The notes under the pieces: model-generated | Database searches by the model: none | Told to the model about the DNA's origin: nothing | Seen by the model: only the letters and a program-made list of their open reading frames with translations | Source of the DNA: Sphingomonas sp. 8AM | GTDB lineage: Bacteria; Pseudomonadota; Alphaproteobacteria; Sphingomonadales; Sphingomonadaceae | DNA length: 64,000 nucleotides | Assembly (NCBI RefSeq): GCF_902506455.1 | Contig: NZ_LR733844.1 | Location: forward strand, 3,372,758 to 3,436,757 | Direction: 5' to 3' | Shown here: positions 1 to 7,596 of the stretch, one piece after another | Layout of the letters: every line of letters starts with the position of its first letter | How positions within the stretch are numbered: position 1 is the stretch's first letter | Translations under genes and position numbers: made by a program

Positions 1-231
1 ATCGTCGATCGCGATCGTCGCGCCCGGCGCGGGGGCGAGCACGTCGAGCCAGCCGCGCAACCGTTGCCCCTCGCCGCCGGCCAGACCGTCCGCGCCGGCG
101 AGCAGGTCGAGCGCATAATCGTTCCGGGCAACGACCGGCTGGTGTACGGTTTCCAGGCCGCGATACTCACCGCAACCGGCAAGCTGAGCCGCGGCGGCGA
201 GCGCGACGAGGAGGAGCGGACGCGGAGTCAT
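1..231 (-). CDS. cpaD: Pilus assembly lipoprotein CpaD, N-terminal part (cut by window edge)
   Basis: The frame is open from an ATG at 231 to the left edge, giving 77 residues of an incomplete protein. It starts with a short basic and hydrophobic stretch ending in a lipobox (QLAGC, Cys at about residue 20), so it should be an outer-membrane or periplasmic lipoprotein. The following YRGLETVHQPVV segment matches the conserved start of CpaD-family Tad pilus proteins as I remember them. A GAGG Shine-Dalgarno lies 9 bases before this ATG; an in-frame ATG three codons upstream sits directly against it and is less likely. It follows cpaC by 11 bases and is the last visible gene of the pilus operon. 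Confidence 0.8.
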   Translation of the reverse strand, partial: MTPRPLLLVALAAAAQLAGCGEYRGLETVHQPVVARNDYALDLLAGADGLAGGEGQRLRGWLDVLAPAPGATIAIDD

Positions 232-242
232 GGAATGCATCC

Positions 243-1781
243 TCACTTGATCGAGAAGCCAGGGGTCGGCTGGGCGGCCGGTGCGGCGGCCTTCGGCTGC
301 GGCCGCGCGGCGGCGCGATTGCCGCTGTCGAGTTTGCCGAGCAATGCACGCTCCAGATCGGTCGGCGCCTTGTAGCCATCAGTTGGCAGCTTGATGTCAG
401 CGGCGTCGACCGGGCGCACCAGATACGGCGTGATGACGATCACCAGCTCGGTTTCGTTGCGCTGGAAGCCATTCGAGCGGAACAGCGCGCCGAGGATCGG
501 GATGTCGCCGATGCCGGGCGTCTTGGTGTAGCTGTTGTTGTGCGTGTTCTGCATCAGGCCGGCGATCATGAAACTTTGACCTGAACCCAGTTCAACCGTC
601 GTCTCGGCGCGGCGCGTGGTCAGCGCCGGGACGCGCGCGCTGCCCACCGATACCGCATTGCCATAGTCGAGTTGCGACACTTCCGGCTTGACCCGCAAGG
701 AGATGCGCCCGTCCGACAGCACGGTCGGCGTGTACGCCAGGCTGACGCCGAACTGCTTGTATTCGATCGAATTGGTGCCGAGCGCCTGCGCGATCGGGAT
801 CGGGATCTCGCCGCCGGCTAGGAACGTGCCGGTCTCGCCCGACAAAGCGGTGAGATTCGGGTTCGCGAGCGTCGTCACTTGGCCCAGCGTCTCGCCGAGG
901 TCGAGCGCATTGATGAAGTCGGTGCCGAGCAGCCGCCCGAAGAGACTGAACGTGCCGCCCCCGCTCGTGACCGCCGGCAGCGTGAAGCTGGTGCCGCCCC
1001 CCGGCAGGTTGGGATCGTTTGCGCTCGGCAGCACGTTGGTGATCGTGCCCTGCCGGCCGAAGCCGAGCCCGAGTAGCGGGTTCTTGTTGCCAAGCGTCCG
1101 CGTGGTGACGTTGTTCGCGATGTTCTTGAGGAACGAGCGGCTTACCTCGGCGAACTTCACCTGCAGGTTGACCTGCAGCGGCGTCGCAATCTTGATGCGA
1201 TTGATGACCGCCATCTTGAGCGTCGCACTCTCGGCACTCACGTCGACACCGGGATTGAGCAGACTCGTCACCAGCCGCTGCGCCTGTTCGGCGTCCGCGG
1301 GGGCGAGGGCAGTGCCGTTGATGACGGCGATCTGCCCGACCATCGTCACACGGAAGTCGCTGCCAGGCAGTGCGGCCTGCAGCATGCGGTCGATCTGCGT
1401 CGCATTCTGCGCGACGCGTACCGATGCCGAATAGATCACCGCGCCGGCGCGGTCGGTGGCAAAGATCGTCGCTTCGCCATCGGCCTTGCCGAACAGGTGA
1501 ATCTGGCGCGGATTGGCGACATAGACGTCGGCTGCGGCCGAATTCGAGGTCCATACCTCGGTCACTGCGGCGGGCAGGGTGATAAGCTCACCCTCGCCGA
1601 TCGAAAGCCACTTTTCGATACTCGGCTTGGTGACGCCGGCCGGCGGCAGACCGCTGCGAACCATCGGGCGATCGGCGCCAAGGCGCTGAGTGGCGCGTGG
1701 TGCGGCCGCGATCGTGGCGGGGGCGAGCGCCACCGTCAGCGCGACGGCGAGTGCCGCGCCATGAAACAGGGAGGAGCGCAT
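243..1781 (-). CDS. cpaC: Tad pilus outer-membrane secretin CpaC (RcpA)
   Basis: This 512-residue protein has an N-terminal signal peptide (hydrophobic residues about 8-26). A periplasmic N-domain follows, with LSIGEGELITLP and a BON-like segment, then a C-terminal secretin core of the type II/III secretion superfamily. Recognisable core pieces are VNLQVKFAEVSR, TLANPNLTALSGE, the beta-strand SGQSFMIAGL and the closing FRSNGFQRNETELVIVITP. It would form the outer-membrane ring through which the Flp pilus passes. Its start lies 1 base after the cpaB stop, so the two are co-transcribed. The C-terminal tail is Ala/Pro-rich and probably disordered. Length is normal for the family. Confidence 0.93.
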   Translation of the reverse strand: MRSSLFHGAALAVALTVALAPATIAAAPRATQRLGADRPMVRSGLPPAGVTKPSIEKWLSIGEGELITLPAAVTEVWTSNSAAADVYVANPRQIHLFGKADGEATIFATDRAGAVIYSASVRVAQNATQIDRMLQAALPGSDFRVTMVGQIAVINGTALAPADAEQAQRLVTSLLNPGVDVSAESATLKMAVINRIKIATPLQVNLQVKFAEVSRSFLKNIANNVTTRTLGNKNPLLGLGFGRQGTITNVLPSANDPNLPGGGTSFTLPAVTSGGGTFSLFGRLLGTDFINALDLGETLGQVTTLANPNLTALSGETGTFLAGGEIPIPIAQALGTNSIEYKQFGVSLAYTPTVLSDGRISLRVKPEVSQLDYGNAVSVGSARVPALTTRRAETTVELGSGQSFMIAGLMQNTHNNSYTKTPGIGDIPILGALFRSNGFQRNETELVIVITPYLVRPVDAADIKLPTDGYKAPTDLERALLGKLDSGNRAAARPQPKAAAPAAQPTPGFSIK

Positions 1782-1782
1782 C

Positions 1783-2817
1783 TCAGTTCTTTCCTGCGAC
1801 GGAGACTTCGGTCACGGCATTGCCGCGGGCGATGCGGACCTTCGGCCCGGCGGACGCTGCGCCCGCGGCGGCGTTCGCTCCCGGCATTCCCGGCATTCCC
1901 GGCATCGACGGTGCGGGTGCGGAGGCGTTGTTGCGCAGCGGCACGGTGCGGCGCTGAAAGCGCGAGACGTCGGCGCCGACCGCATAGGTGGTGTTGCCGG
2001 TCTGCGGCGTGTTGGCGAGGCGGTCGAGCGCCGCCTCCTCGGCGGTCGCATCCTTCGCATCGCCGACGCTCACCGTGCCCGAGGCGATCGCGCGATCGAG
2101 TTCGGAGGCGTTGTCGGCAAGCGAGCGCAGCGACAGCGACAGCGTGCCAATCGTCTGTGCAACCGCGATCTGCTCTGCGATCTTCGGCGTCGCCTCGACC
2201 GTGATGGTGGAGAAGGTCTGCACGACGGTATTGCCCTGATCGTCCTTCTGGTCGGTGGTGCGCTGGTCGGTGGCGAGGACGCGCAGGTTGCGCATCACCG
2301 TCTCACTGGCGCGTAGCGGCGGGCCGTCGCCCTCGACCGACTGGGTGAGGATCAGATCGATGTGGTCGCCGGGGAAGACGAAACCGGCGACGCTGGTCTG
2401 CGCCGATACCGGCACCGTCACCGCGCGCATCCCCGCGCCGAGTGCCGCGGCAAGGAAGCCGCGGTCGCCGGGCTTGACGAGCTGGCCCTGCGTCACCGGC
2501 TGACCCGCCGTAATCGGCAGCCGGACGACCGTGCCGATCAGCTTGCCCATATCGGTGCCGCTGCGCATGTAATAAGCGTTCTCGACCAGCTCCTTTGGCC
2601 AGGGCTGAAACTTGAGCGCGCTGGCGTCGAGGATCGTGCCGACCGGAAGCGCACGCGTGGCGACCAGCACCTCCGGCCCGTCGATCCTCGGCGCGACAGC
2701 CCCCATCGCCGCGGCTTCGGGAGCCGGCGAGCCGACCAGCATCGAGCGCGCAGCGAACGCGGTAAGGGCGGCGACCATCAACGCTCCGACCAGCAGAATG
2801 AGCTTGCGACTGTCCAT
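1783..2817 (-). CDS. cpaB: Flp pilus assembly protein CpaB (RcpC), SAF domain
   Basis: The 344-residue protein begins with one transmembrane or signal segment (residues about 5-24). A SAF-type domain follows (VLVATRALPVGTILDASAL, then ITAGQPVTQGQLV) and then the CpaB/RcpC core with GMRAVTVPV and FVFPGDHIDLILT. This is the periplasmic pilus-assembly factor that partners the CpaC secretin. The C-terminus carries a small collagen-like run of three MPG repeats (encoded near 1885-1910) before an Ala-rich tail. It lies between cpaA (48 bases upstream) and cpaC (1 base downstream). Confidence 0.92.
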   Translation of the reverse strand: MDSRKLILLVGALMVAALTAFAARSMLVGSPAPEAAAMGAVAPRIDGPEVLVATRALPVGTILDASALKFQPWPKELVENAYYMRSGTDMGKLIGTVVRLPITAGQPVTQGQLVKPGDRGFLAAALGAGMRAVTVPVSAQTSVAGFVFPGDHIDLILTQSVEGDGPPLRASETVMRNLRVLATDQRTTDQKDDQGNTVVQTFSTITVEATPKIAEQIAVAQTIGTLSLSLRSLADNASELDRAIASGTVSVGDAKDATAEEAALDRLANTPQTGNTTYAVGADVSRFQRRTVPLRNNASAPAPSMPGMPGMPGANAAAGAASAGPKVRIARGNAVTEVSVAGKN

Positions 2818-2865
2818 GAATGACCCTGTCCCGGCGCGGCGCCGACGGCGCCTGTGTGCCTGCGA

Positions 2866-3342
2866 TTATTGGATAAATTGGTTAAGGAGCGGTTCGCGAA
2901 GCCCGAGCAGACCGGCCAGTGCGATCGCGACGCCATACGGGACCTCGACGGCGCCCGCGTTGCGTCGCAGGCGCTGCTCGATCAGCATCGCCAGCGTCAG
3001 CGCGCCGCCGATCACCGACATTACCAGCAGCATGTCGAGCAGGTGCAGCGGCGCGAGCCATAGCGACAGCGCACCGATCAGCTTGACGTCGCCTCCACCC
3101 ATCTGCCCAAGCGCGAACGCGCCGACGAAGACGGCGAAGACGAGCAACGCGACGCCGAGCTGGATCGCCATCCCCGGCCATGGATCGAGTCCGCTCGCCA
3201 GCCACCAGAGCGGGGAAAGCGACGCGATTACGGCGTTCTTCCAGTTGGCGATCTCGCGCGAGCGCACATCCTGGATTCCTGCCGAGAGCAGCAGTGCACC
3301 CATCGACGCGGGCAGCAGCCATGTGAGAAATCCCGGGCTCAT
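2866..3342 (-). CDS. cpaA: Prepilin peptidase CpaA/TadV (A24 aspartic protease)
   Basis: I place the start at the ATG at 3342, giving 158 residues; the open frame continues upstream but enters a Pro/Arg-rich stretch antisense to the neighbouring hydrolase. The product is almost all membrane: about five or six hydrophobic helices. It carries the two aspartates of type-4 prepilin peptidases, Asp in QDVRSREIAN near the N-terminus and the GGGDVKL (GxGD) motif in the middle. It should cleave and perhaps methylate Flp prepilins at the inner membrane. No flp pilin gene is seen upstream, where the divergent hydrolase begins only 51 bases away. Confidence 0.88.
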   Translation of the reverse strand: MSPGFLTWLLPASMGALLLSAGIQDVRSREIANWKNAVIASLSPLWWLASGLDPWPGMAIQLGVALLVFAVFVGAFALGQMGGGDVKLIGALSLWLAPLHLLDMLLVMSVIGGALTLAMLIEQRLRRNAGAVEVPYGVAIALAGLLGLREPLLNQFIQ

Positions 3343-3393
3343 GCCGCTTGGCGCTAGACGGAATGGTTTGAGAAACCGTAACCATGCCGCGAA

Positions 3394-4329
3394 ATGTCGA
3401 TGCCGACCGATCCCGCCGCGGTACGCCGCTTCCTGCCCAGCGATGCGCGACTGAGTTTCGACATCGCCGCCGACGGGTGGAAGCTGCGGCGCTTCTCGCG
3501 ACCGGGTCGCGGGCGCGGCGCGCTGATGTTCCAGGGCGGGCGCGGCGACATGATCGAGAAGTATCTGGAGGCGTTCTGCGACTGGCACGGGCGTGGTTGG
3601 GCGGTCACCGCGTTCGACTGGCGTGGGCAGGGCGGATCGGGGCGGCTGGGTGCGGATCCGCATGTCGGCCATTGCGACGACTTCGCGCCGTTGATCGCCG
3701 ATCTGGCGGCGGTGTGGCGTGATTGGACGGCGGAGCAGCCCGGCCCGCATGTGATCGTCGGGCATTCGATGGGCGGGTATCTGGTGCTCCGCGCCGTGCT
3801 CGATGGTGTCATTCGCGCCGATGCGGTGGTGCTGGTCGCTCCGATGCTCGGCCTGCGCTCGCCGGTGGGAGCTTGGCTGGGTGACCGCGTGGCGCGGGCG
3901 ATGATGCGGATTGGCGATCCGGCCCGCGCGGCGTGGAAGAGCCATGAACGGCCCGGGATGCTGCCGCGCCAGCGGCTGTTGACCGGCGACACGGCGCGCT
4001 ATGCTGACGAGGAATGGTGGTTGAAGGCGCAGCCGGAATTGCGACTCGGGCCTCCGAGCTGGGCGTGGCTCGCAGAAGCCTTTGCGGCAACCGCCCGGCT
4101 GCGCGTGGATCCCCGTCTTGCGACCTTGAAGACGCCCGTGTTGATGTTGGTCGCCGACAATGATCGGCTGGTTGACCCCCGCGCGGCGGCGCAGGTCGCC
4201 GCGCGGTTGCCGAACGCCATGCTGGTGCGGTTCGGACCTGGAGCCGCGCACGAGTTGCTGCGCGAGGCCGATCCGGTACGACAGCGTGCGATGGCGTCGA
4301 TCGATGCCTTTCTCGATCGCTTCGCCTGA
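3394..4329 (+). CDS. Alpha/beta hydrolase, serine aminopeptidase/monoacylglycerol-lipase-like
   Basis: The 311-residue cytoplasmic protein has an alpha/beta-hydrolase fold of the S33/PldB (lysophospholipase) group. The nucleophile elbow GHSMGG puts the catalytic serine at about residue 125. An Asp in LMLVADNDRLVDP and a His in GAAHELLRE complete the likely triad. No signal peptide is seen. The natural substrate cannot be read from the sequence; a lipid ester or small acyl compound is likely for the group. The gene diverges from cpaA, and its stop overlaps the next start (TGATG), so it is translationally coupled to the FAD oxidoreductase. Confidence 0.8.
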   Translation: MSMPTDPAAVRRFLPSDARLSFDIAADGWKLRRFSRPGRGRGALMFQGGRGDMIEKYLEAFCDWHGRGWAVTAFDWRGQGGSGRLGADPHVGHCDDFAPLIADLAAVWRDWTAEQPGPHVIVGHSMGGYLVLRAVLDGVIRADAVVLVAPMLGLRSPVGAWLGDRVARAMMRIGDPARAAWKSHERPGMLPRQRLLTGDTARYADEEWWLKAQPELRLGPPSWAWLAEAFAATARLRVDPRLATLKTPVLMLVADNDRLVDPRAAAQVAARLPNAMLVRFGPGAAHELLREADPVRQRAMASIDAFLDRFA

Positions 4330-5402
4330 TGCGCTACGACATCGCGATCGTCGGAGCGGGGATTGCCGGTGCCAGTCTGGCGGCGAAGATCGGCGACCGC
4401 GCGCGGGTGCTGTTGCTCGAAGGCGAGGAGCGGCCGGGGTACCATGCGACCGGCCGGTCGGCGGCGTTTTGGTCCGAAACCTACGGCGGTCCGCACATCC
4501 AGCCGCTGACCACTGCCTCTGGGCCGGTGCTAAAAGCGGGGGGCTATCTAGACCCGCTGGGAGCGGTCCATATCGGTCGCGATGAGGATGCAGGGGCGAT
4601 TGCAGCGTTGCTCGATGAATTCGCCGCTACCCCGGTGGCGCTGACCGGAGTCGATCCGCAACCGCTTGTTCCGGGCCTCAGACCGACGTGGACCCGGGGG
4701 GTGAGCGAGCCGACCTGCGCCTATATCGACGTGGCGCGGTTGCACGGCGACTATCTCGCGCAGGCGGCGCGCAGCGGTACGGAGCTGGTAAGCGGCGCCC
4801 GTGTGGCGGCGGCGACACGACGCGACGACACGTGGCGGATCGAGACCGAAGACGGTCGCGTGGTCGCCGCGACGATCCTGGTTGATGCGGCGGGCGCATG
4901 GGCGGACGAGGTCGCGGCGCGGAGTGGAGTCGTGCCGATGGGGATCACCCCCTACCGCCGGACGATGGTGCAGTTGCAGACCGACCCGCCGGTTCCCGCG
5001 ACGCTGCCGTTTGTCATCGATGTCAGCGGCGGCTTCTATTTCAAGCCGGAAGCGGGCGGGCGCTTGTGGCTCAGCCCGCACGACGAGCATCCGATGGTGG
5101 CGCACGACGTCGCGGCCGAGGAACTCGACGTCGCGATTGCGATCGATCGGCTCGAGCAGGCGGTCGATTGGCGGGTGGTGCGGGTCGAGCGCCGCTGGGC
5201 CGGGTTGCGGTCGTTCGCGCCGGACCGGCTGCCCGTCTATGGCATGGCTGAGCCCGGCTTCTTCTGGTTCGCCGGGCAGGGCGGTTTCGGCATCCAGACC
5301 GCACCGGCCGCCGCCCGGATCGGGGCGGCGTTGCTGCTCGGAGCCGGGCCGCCGGATGACATTGATCCGGCGCGCTACGCACCGCAGCGATTCCGTCGTT
5401 AG
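4329..5402 (+). CDS. FAD-dependent oxidoreductase, DAO (glycine/D-amino acid oxidase-like) family
   Basis: The 357-residue protein opens with an FAD-binding Rossmann motif (IVGAGIAGASLA), followed by the ribityl-binding segment LLLEGEERPGYHATGRSAA. It ends with the C-terminal flavin-contact segment WFAGQGGFGIQTAP. These are hallmarks of the DAO superfamily, which oxidises C-N bonds of amino acids or N-methyl compounds. There is no membrane segment or signal. It shares one base with the upstream hydrolase gene, so the pair forms a small operon. The substrate is unknown. It is distinct from the second DAO protein at 17467. Confidence 0.8.
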   Translation: MRYDIAIVGAGIAGASLAAKIGDRARVLLLEGEERPGYHATGRSAAFWSETYGGPHIQPLTTASGPVLKAGGYLDPLGAVHIGRDEDAGAIAALLDEFAATPVALTGVDPQPLVPGLRPTWTRGVSEPTCAYIDVARLHGDYLAQAARSGTELVSGARVAAATRRDDTWRIETEDGRVVAATILVDAAGAWADEVAARSGVVPMGITPYRRTMVQLQTDPPVPATLPFVIDVSGGFYFKPEAGGRLWLSPHDEHPMVAHDVAAEELDVAIAIDRLEQAVDWRVVRVERRWAGLRSFAPDRLPVYGMAEPGFFWFAGQGGFGIQTAPAAARIGAALLLGAGPPDDIDPARYAPQRFRR

Positions 5403-5575
5403 CTGCGGCCTTCAGGCGGCTTGCGGTCGGGAACCGCGGGGACTTGCCCCAGCAGGGTGAGCAGGGTCGGGATGTCGCCGGTGATGTAGGTGTCGGTCGG
5501 AACGCGCAGACTGGAGCGTAGCGCTTGGCCCATCGTGCCCAGTTGCTCCTGCCGATTCCGCTCCTTCCCCTGCAC
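5399..5575 (-). CDS. Possible small hypothetical protein
   Basis: A minus-strand frame starting with GTG at 5575 (or ATG at 5533) encodes 58 (or 44) residues. The content looks protein-like rather than the Arg-rich shadow seen in other frames: a basic and Gln-rich start, then MGQALRSSLRVPTD, then a short hydrophobic GDIPTLLTLLGQV segment and a Pro-rich end. Its stop overlaps the end of the convergent FAD oxidoreductase gene. I do not recognise the family. No strong ribosome-binding site was found. It could be chance, or the surviving end of a longer degraded gene. Confidence 0.35.
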   Translation of the reverse strand: MQGKERNRQEQLGTMGQALRSSLRVPTDTYITGDIPTLLTLLGQVPAVPDRKPPEGRS

Positions 5576-5789
5576 GACTTCGTTCCCATGCTGTCACGAT
5601 GAGGCCGCTTTCGACAGAGCGGCGAGTGGTAGGGGAACCTGCCGCACGCCGCCATGTTCCGGCTGGCGTTGCTCGACTCGTCGCAGCGCAGCGGCCGGTC
5701 GCCGGATCGAATTTCGTTCAGCGGCGCGCAACCTTTGGACGTGGCAGCGATTAAGCTGGCATCGATGATAACGGCTCGCAAAGGTCGCC

Positions 5790-5870
5790 ATGCTGAAGCA
5801 CGTCACACCGCTCGCTCTTGCGCTTTTCCCGCTGGTCGCGGTGGTGAGTGCCGTCTGGAACGTCCCCTGA
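5790..5870 (+). CDS. Putative 26-residue single-span membrane peptide
   Basis: An AAAGG ribosome-binding site lies 5 bases before an ATG that opens 26 codons. The peptide has a charged start (MLKH), one continuous hydrophobic span of about 18 residues (LALALFPLVAVVSAVW) and stops directly after NVP. It sits between the FAD oxidoreductase and the rplI terminator. The ribosome-binding site and span make it more than a random frame, but at this length the support is weak. The stretch 5576-5789 before it shows nothing I recognise. Confidence 0.35.
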   Translation: MLKHVTPLALALFPLVAVVSAVWNVP

Positions 5871-5895
5871 TCACAAGCTTTTAAGGCCCCCCGAA

Positions 5896-5976
5896 GGCGC
5901 CGCCATTCCCCCCTGAAGAGGCGGCGCCGAACAAGGAAAGGCCCGCCCGGAGCGATCCGGGCGGGCCTTTCTTCTT
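5896..5976. terminator. Hairpins ending the rpsF-rpsR-rplI operon; likely bidirectional terminator
   Basis: A GC-rich stem (left arm about 5937-5950, loop AGCGAT, right arm 5957-5970) has T-rich tracts on both flanks. It can therefore end transcription of the minus-strand ribosomal operon, whose last stop is at 5998, and of anything arriving from the left. A second perfect 9-bp inverted repeat (GGCGCCGCC at 5896-5904 and its complement at 5920-5928) lies beside it. Confidence 0.85.
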
Positions 5977-5997
5977 GCCGGCGGTGCGTAGGGCCGG

Positions 5998-6591
5998 TCA
6001 GCCCTGCGCGTCGTCCGACTGAGCCTCGGCGGTCGCGCCCGGCTCGGCATTCGGATCGTAATCCTCGGTGAAGCCGCCCTGATCGCGACCTTCCTCGAAG
6101 ACCTGCTGCATGACGTCGACACCCGCCGTCTGCATCTCGGCCTCTTCGGGCGAGCGCGCGACGTTGACCTTGACGTTCACGACGACCTCCGGGTGCAGCT
6201 GCACCTTGACGTCGTACAGGCCGATCGACTTGATCGGACGGTCCAGCACCACCTGGCTCTTGGTCACCTTGTGACCATCGGCCTGAAGCGCCTCGACCAG
6301 ATCGCGCACCGCGACCGAGCCGTACAGCTGGCCGGTGTTCGACGACTGGCGGATCAGCGTGATCTGCGCGTCCTTGAACGAGCCCGCTTCCTTCTCGGCC
6401 TCGCCGCGACGGTTGGCGTTCTCGCTCTCGATGCGGGCGCGGTTCGCCTCGAACACCTTGCGATTGGCTTCGTTGGCGCGCAGCGCCTTCTTGTTCGGGA
6501 GCAGGTAGTTACGAGCGAACCCGTCCTTGACCTTCACCACGTCGCCGATGCCGCCGAGCTTCTCGACGCGCTCAAGCAGGATGATATCCAT
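5998..6591 (-). CDS. rplI: 50S ribosomal protein L9
   Basis: The 197-residue product begins with the L9 N-terminal domain (MDIILLERVEKLGGIGDVV, then VKDGFARNYLLPNKKAL). A helical linker and the C-terminal domain follow (IGLYDVKVQLHPEV). L9 binds 23S rRNA near the L1 stalk base. The protein is longer than the usual 150 or so residues: about 45 extra acidic, Gln/Asp/Ala-rich residues end the chain, as in other sphingomonad-type L9 proteins I recall. It is the last gene of rpsF-rpsR-rplI, 12 bases after rpsR, and is followed by a strong terminator. Confidence 0.97.
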   Translation of the reverse strand: MDIILLERVEKLGGIGDVVKVKDGFARNYLLPNKKALRANEANRKVFEANRARIESENANRRGEAEKEAGSFKDAQITLIRQSSNTGQLYGSVAVRDLVEALQADGHKVTKSQVVLDRPIKSIGLYDVKVQLHPEVVVNVKVNVARSPEEAEMQTAGVDVMQQVFEEGRDQGGFTEDYDPNAEPGATAEAQSDDAQG

Positions 6592-6603
6592 CTGCTCTTC
6601 TCC

Positions 6604-6828
6604 TTACTTCACGACGTAGGGCAGCAGGCCCAGGTGACGCGCGCGCTTGATCGCCTGCGCCAGCTCGCGCTGCTTCTTGGCGCTCACCGAGGTGATGCGC
6701 GACGGGACGATCTTGCCACGCTCGGACACGAAGCCCTGCAACAGCCGGACGTCCTTATAGTCGATCCGGGGCGCATCCTTGGCGCTGAACGGGCACGACT
6801 TGCGGCGGCGGAAAAACGGACGCGCCAT
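6604..6828 (-). CDS. rpsR: 30S ribosomal protein S18
   Basis: The 74-residue basic protein has the S18 core: [10 protein letters not shown] at the start, [13 protein letters not shown], then [27 protein letters not shown] to near the end (split here only for reading). It binds 16S rRNA with S6 on the platform of the small subunit. Its start codon overlaps the rpsF stop (TAATG), so the S6/S18 pair is translationally coupled. Length is normal. Confidence 0.98.
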   Translation of the reverse strand: MARPFFRRRKSCPFSAKDAPRIDYKDVRLLQGFVSERGKIVPSRITSVSAKKQRELAQAIKRARHLGLLPYVVK

Positions 6829-7274
6829 TATGCGGCCTCCTCTTCACGATCACGACGGGGGCCACGATCGCCACGATCGCCGCCGCGGTCACCACGGTCA
6901 CCACGCTCGCCGCGGCCACCCTCGCGCTCGCCACGACGCTCACGGTCGCGCTCCTGCTTGCGCATCATCACGGTCGGACCTTCTTCGTGGCCGTCGACGC
7001 GGACGGTCATGTAGCGGATCACGTCCTCGTTGATGCTGGTCTGACGCTCCAGTTCGGCGACGGTGTCGCCCGGTGCGTCGATCTCGAGCATCACGTAGTG
7101 CGCCTTGCGGTTCTTCGCGATGCGATAGGCGAGCGAACGCAGGCCCCAGGTCTCGGTCTTGACGACCTTGCCGCCACGTTCCTCGACGATCCTGGTGGCG
7201 GTTTCCGCCAGCGTGTCCACCTGCGCCTGTGCCAGATCCTGGCGCGCAAGGAACACATGCTCGTACAGAGCCAT
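6828..7274 (-). CDS. rpsF: 30S ribosomal protein S6 with RG-rich tail
   Basis: The start is the ATG at 7274 ([14 protein letters not shown]), preceded by a GAAGG ribosome-binding site. The open frame reaches further upstream but lacks S6 similarity there. Residues 1 to about 100 are the S6 fold ([37 protein letters not shown]). From about residue 105 the chain becomes a low-complexity tail of Arg, Gly, Glu and Asp built from [13 protein letters not shown] repeats and ends EEEAA. The tail is likely disordered and RNA-contacting. First gene of the operon with rpsR and rplI. Confidence 0.97.
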   Translation of the reverse strand: MALYEHVFLARQDLAQAQVDTLAETATRIVEERGGKVVKTETWGLRSLAYRIAKNRKAHYVMLEIDAPGDTVAELERQTSINEDVIRYMTVRVDGHEEGPTVMMRKQERDRERRGEREGGRGERGDRGDRGGDRGDRGPRRDREEEAA

Positions 7275-7596
7275 GCACGTACCTTCATGTTGGCCGATCG
7301 CTGACGAGCACCCCATGTGCAACGCCCCTCCGGCTGTCGTTCCAATGGCAAAGGGCGGCAAGGTGATTCCCTTCCGCCCGACGCCGTCGCGCTATGACGC
7401 GAAAACGCGTCCGCTGCAACCGAATGTTGCGGCGCGTGTTGCGGCGCGAATGTTGCGAATGTTGAGACGATCGCGCGTTGGATTCAACTTTCCCGCCTCG
7501 TGACATCCTTATGCCAGAAACCGCGCCGAATCGCCAGCGGTTGACCCGAAGCGCGCGCGCGGCCTAGCAGCGCGGGCGATTTCCACGGAGGCCTTC
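7275..7596. other. Divergent intergenic region between rpsF and fabD
   Basis: This 322-bp gap must hold the promoters for the ribosomal operon (leftward) and the fatty-acid operon (rightward); I could not pick convincing hexamers for either. It contains a 52-codon plus-strand frame (ATG 7345 to stop 7503, [14 protein letters not shown]...), which is basic and unrecognised. Inside that frame the 12-mer TGTTGCGGCGCG occurs twice in tandem (7425-7436 and 7437-7448), followed by two decayed partial copies. A GGAGG ribosome-binding site sits just before fabD. Confidence 0.5.
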
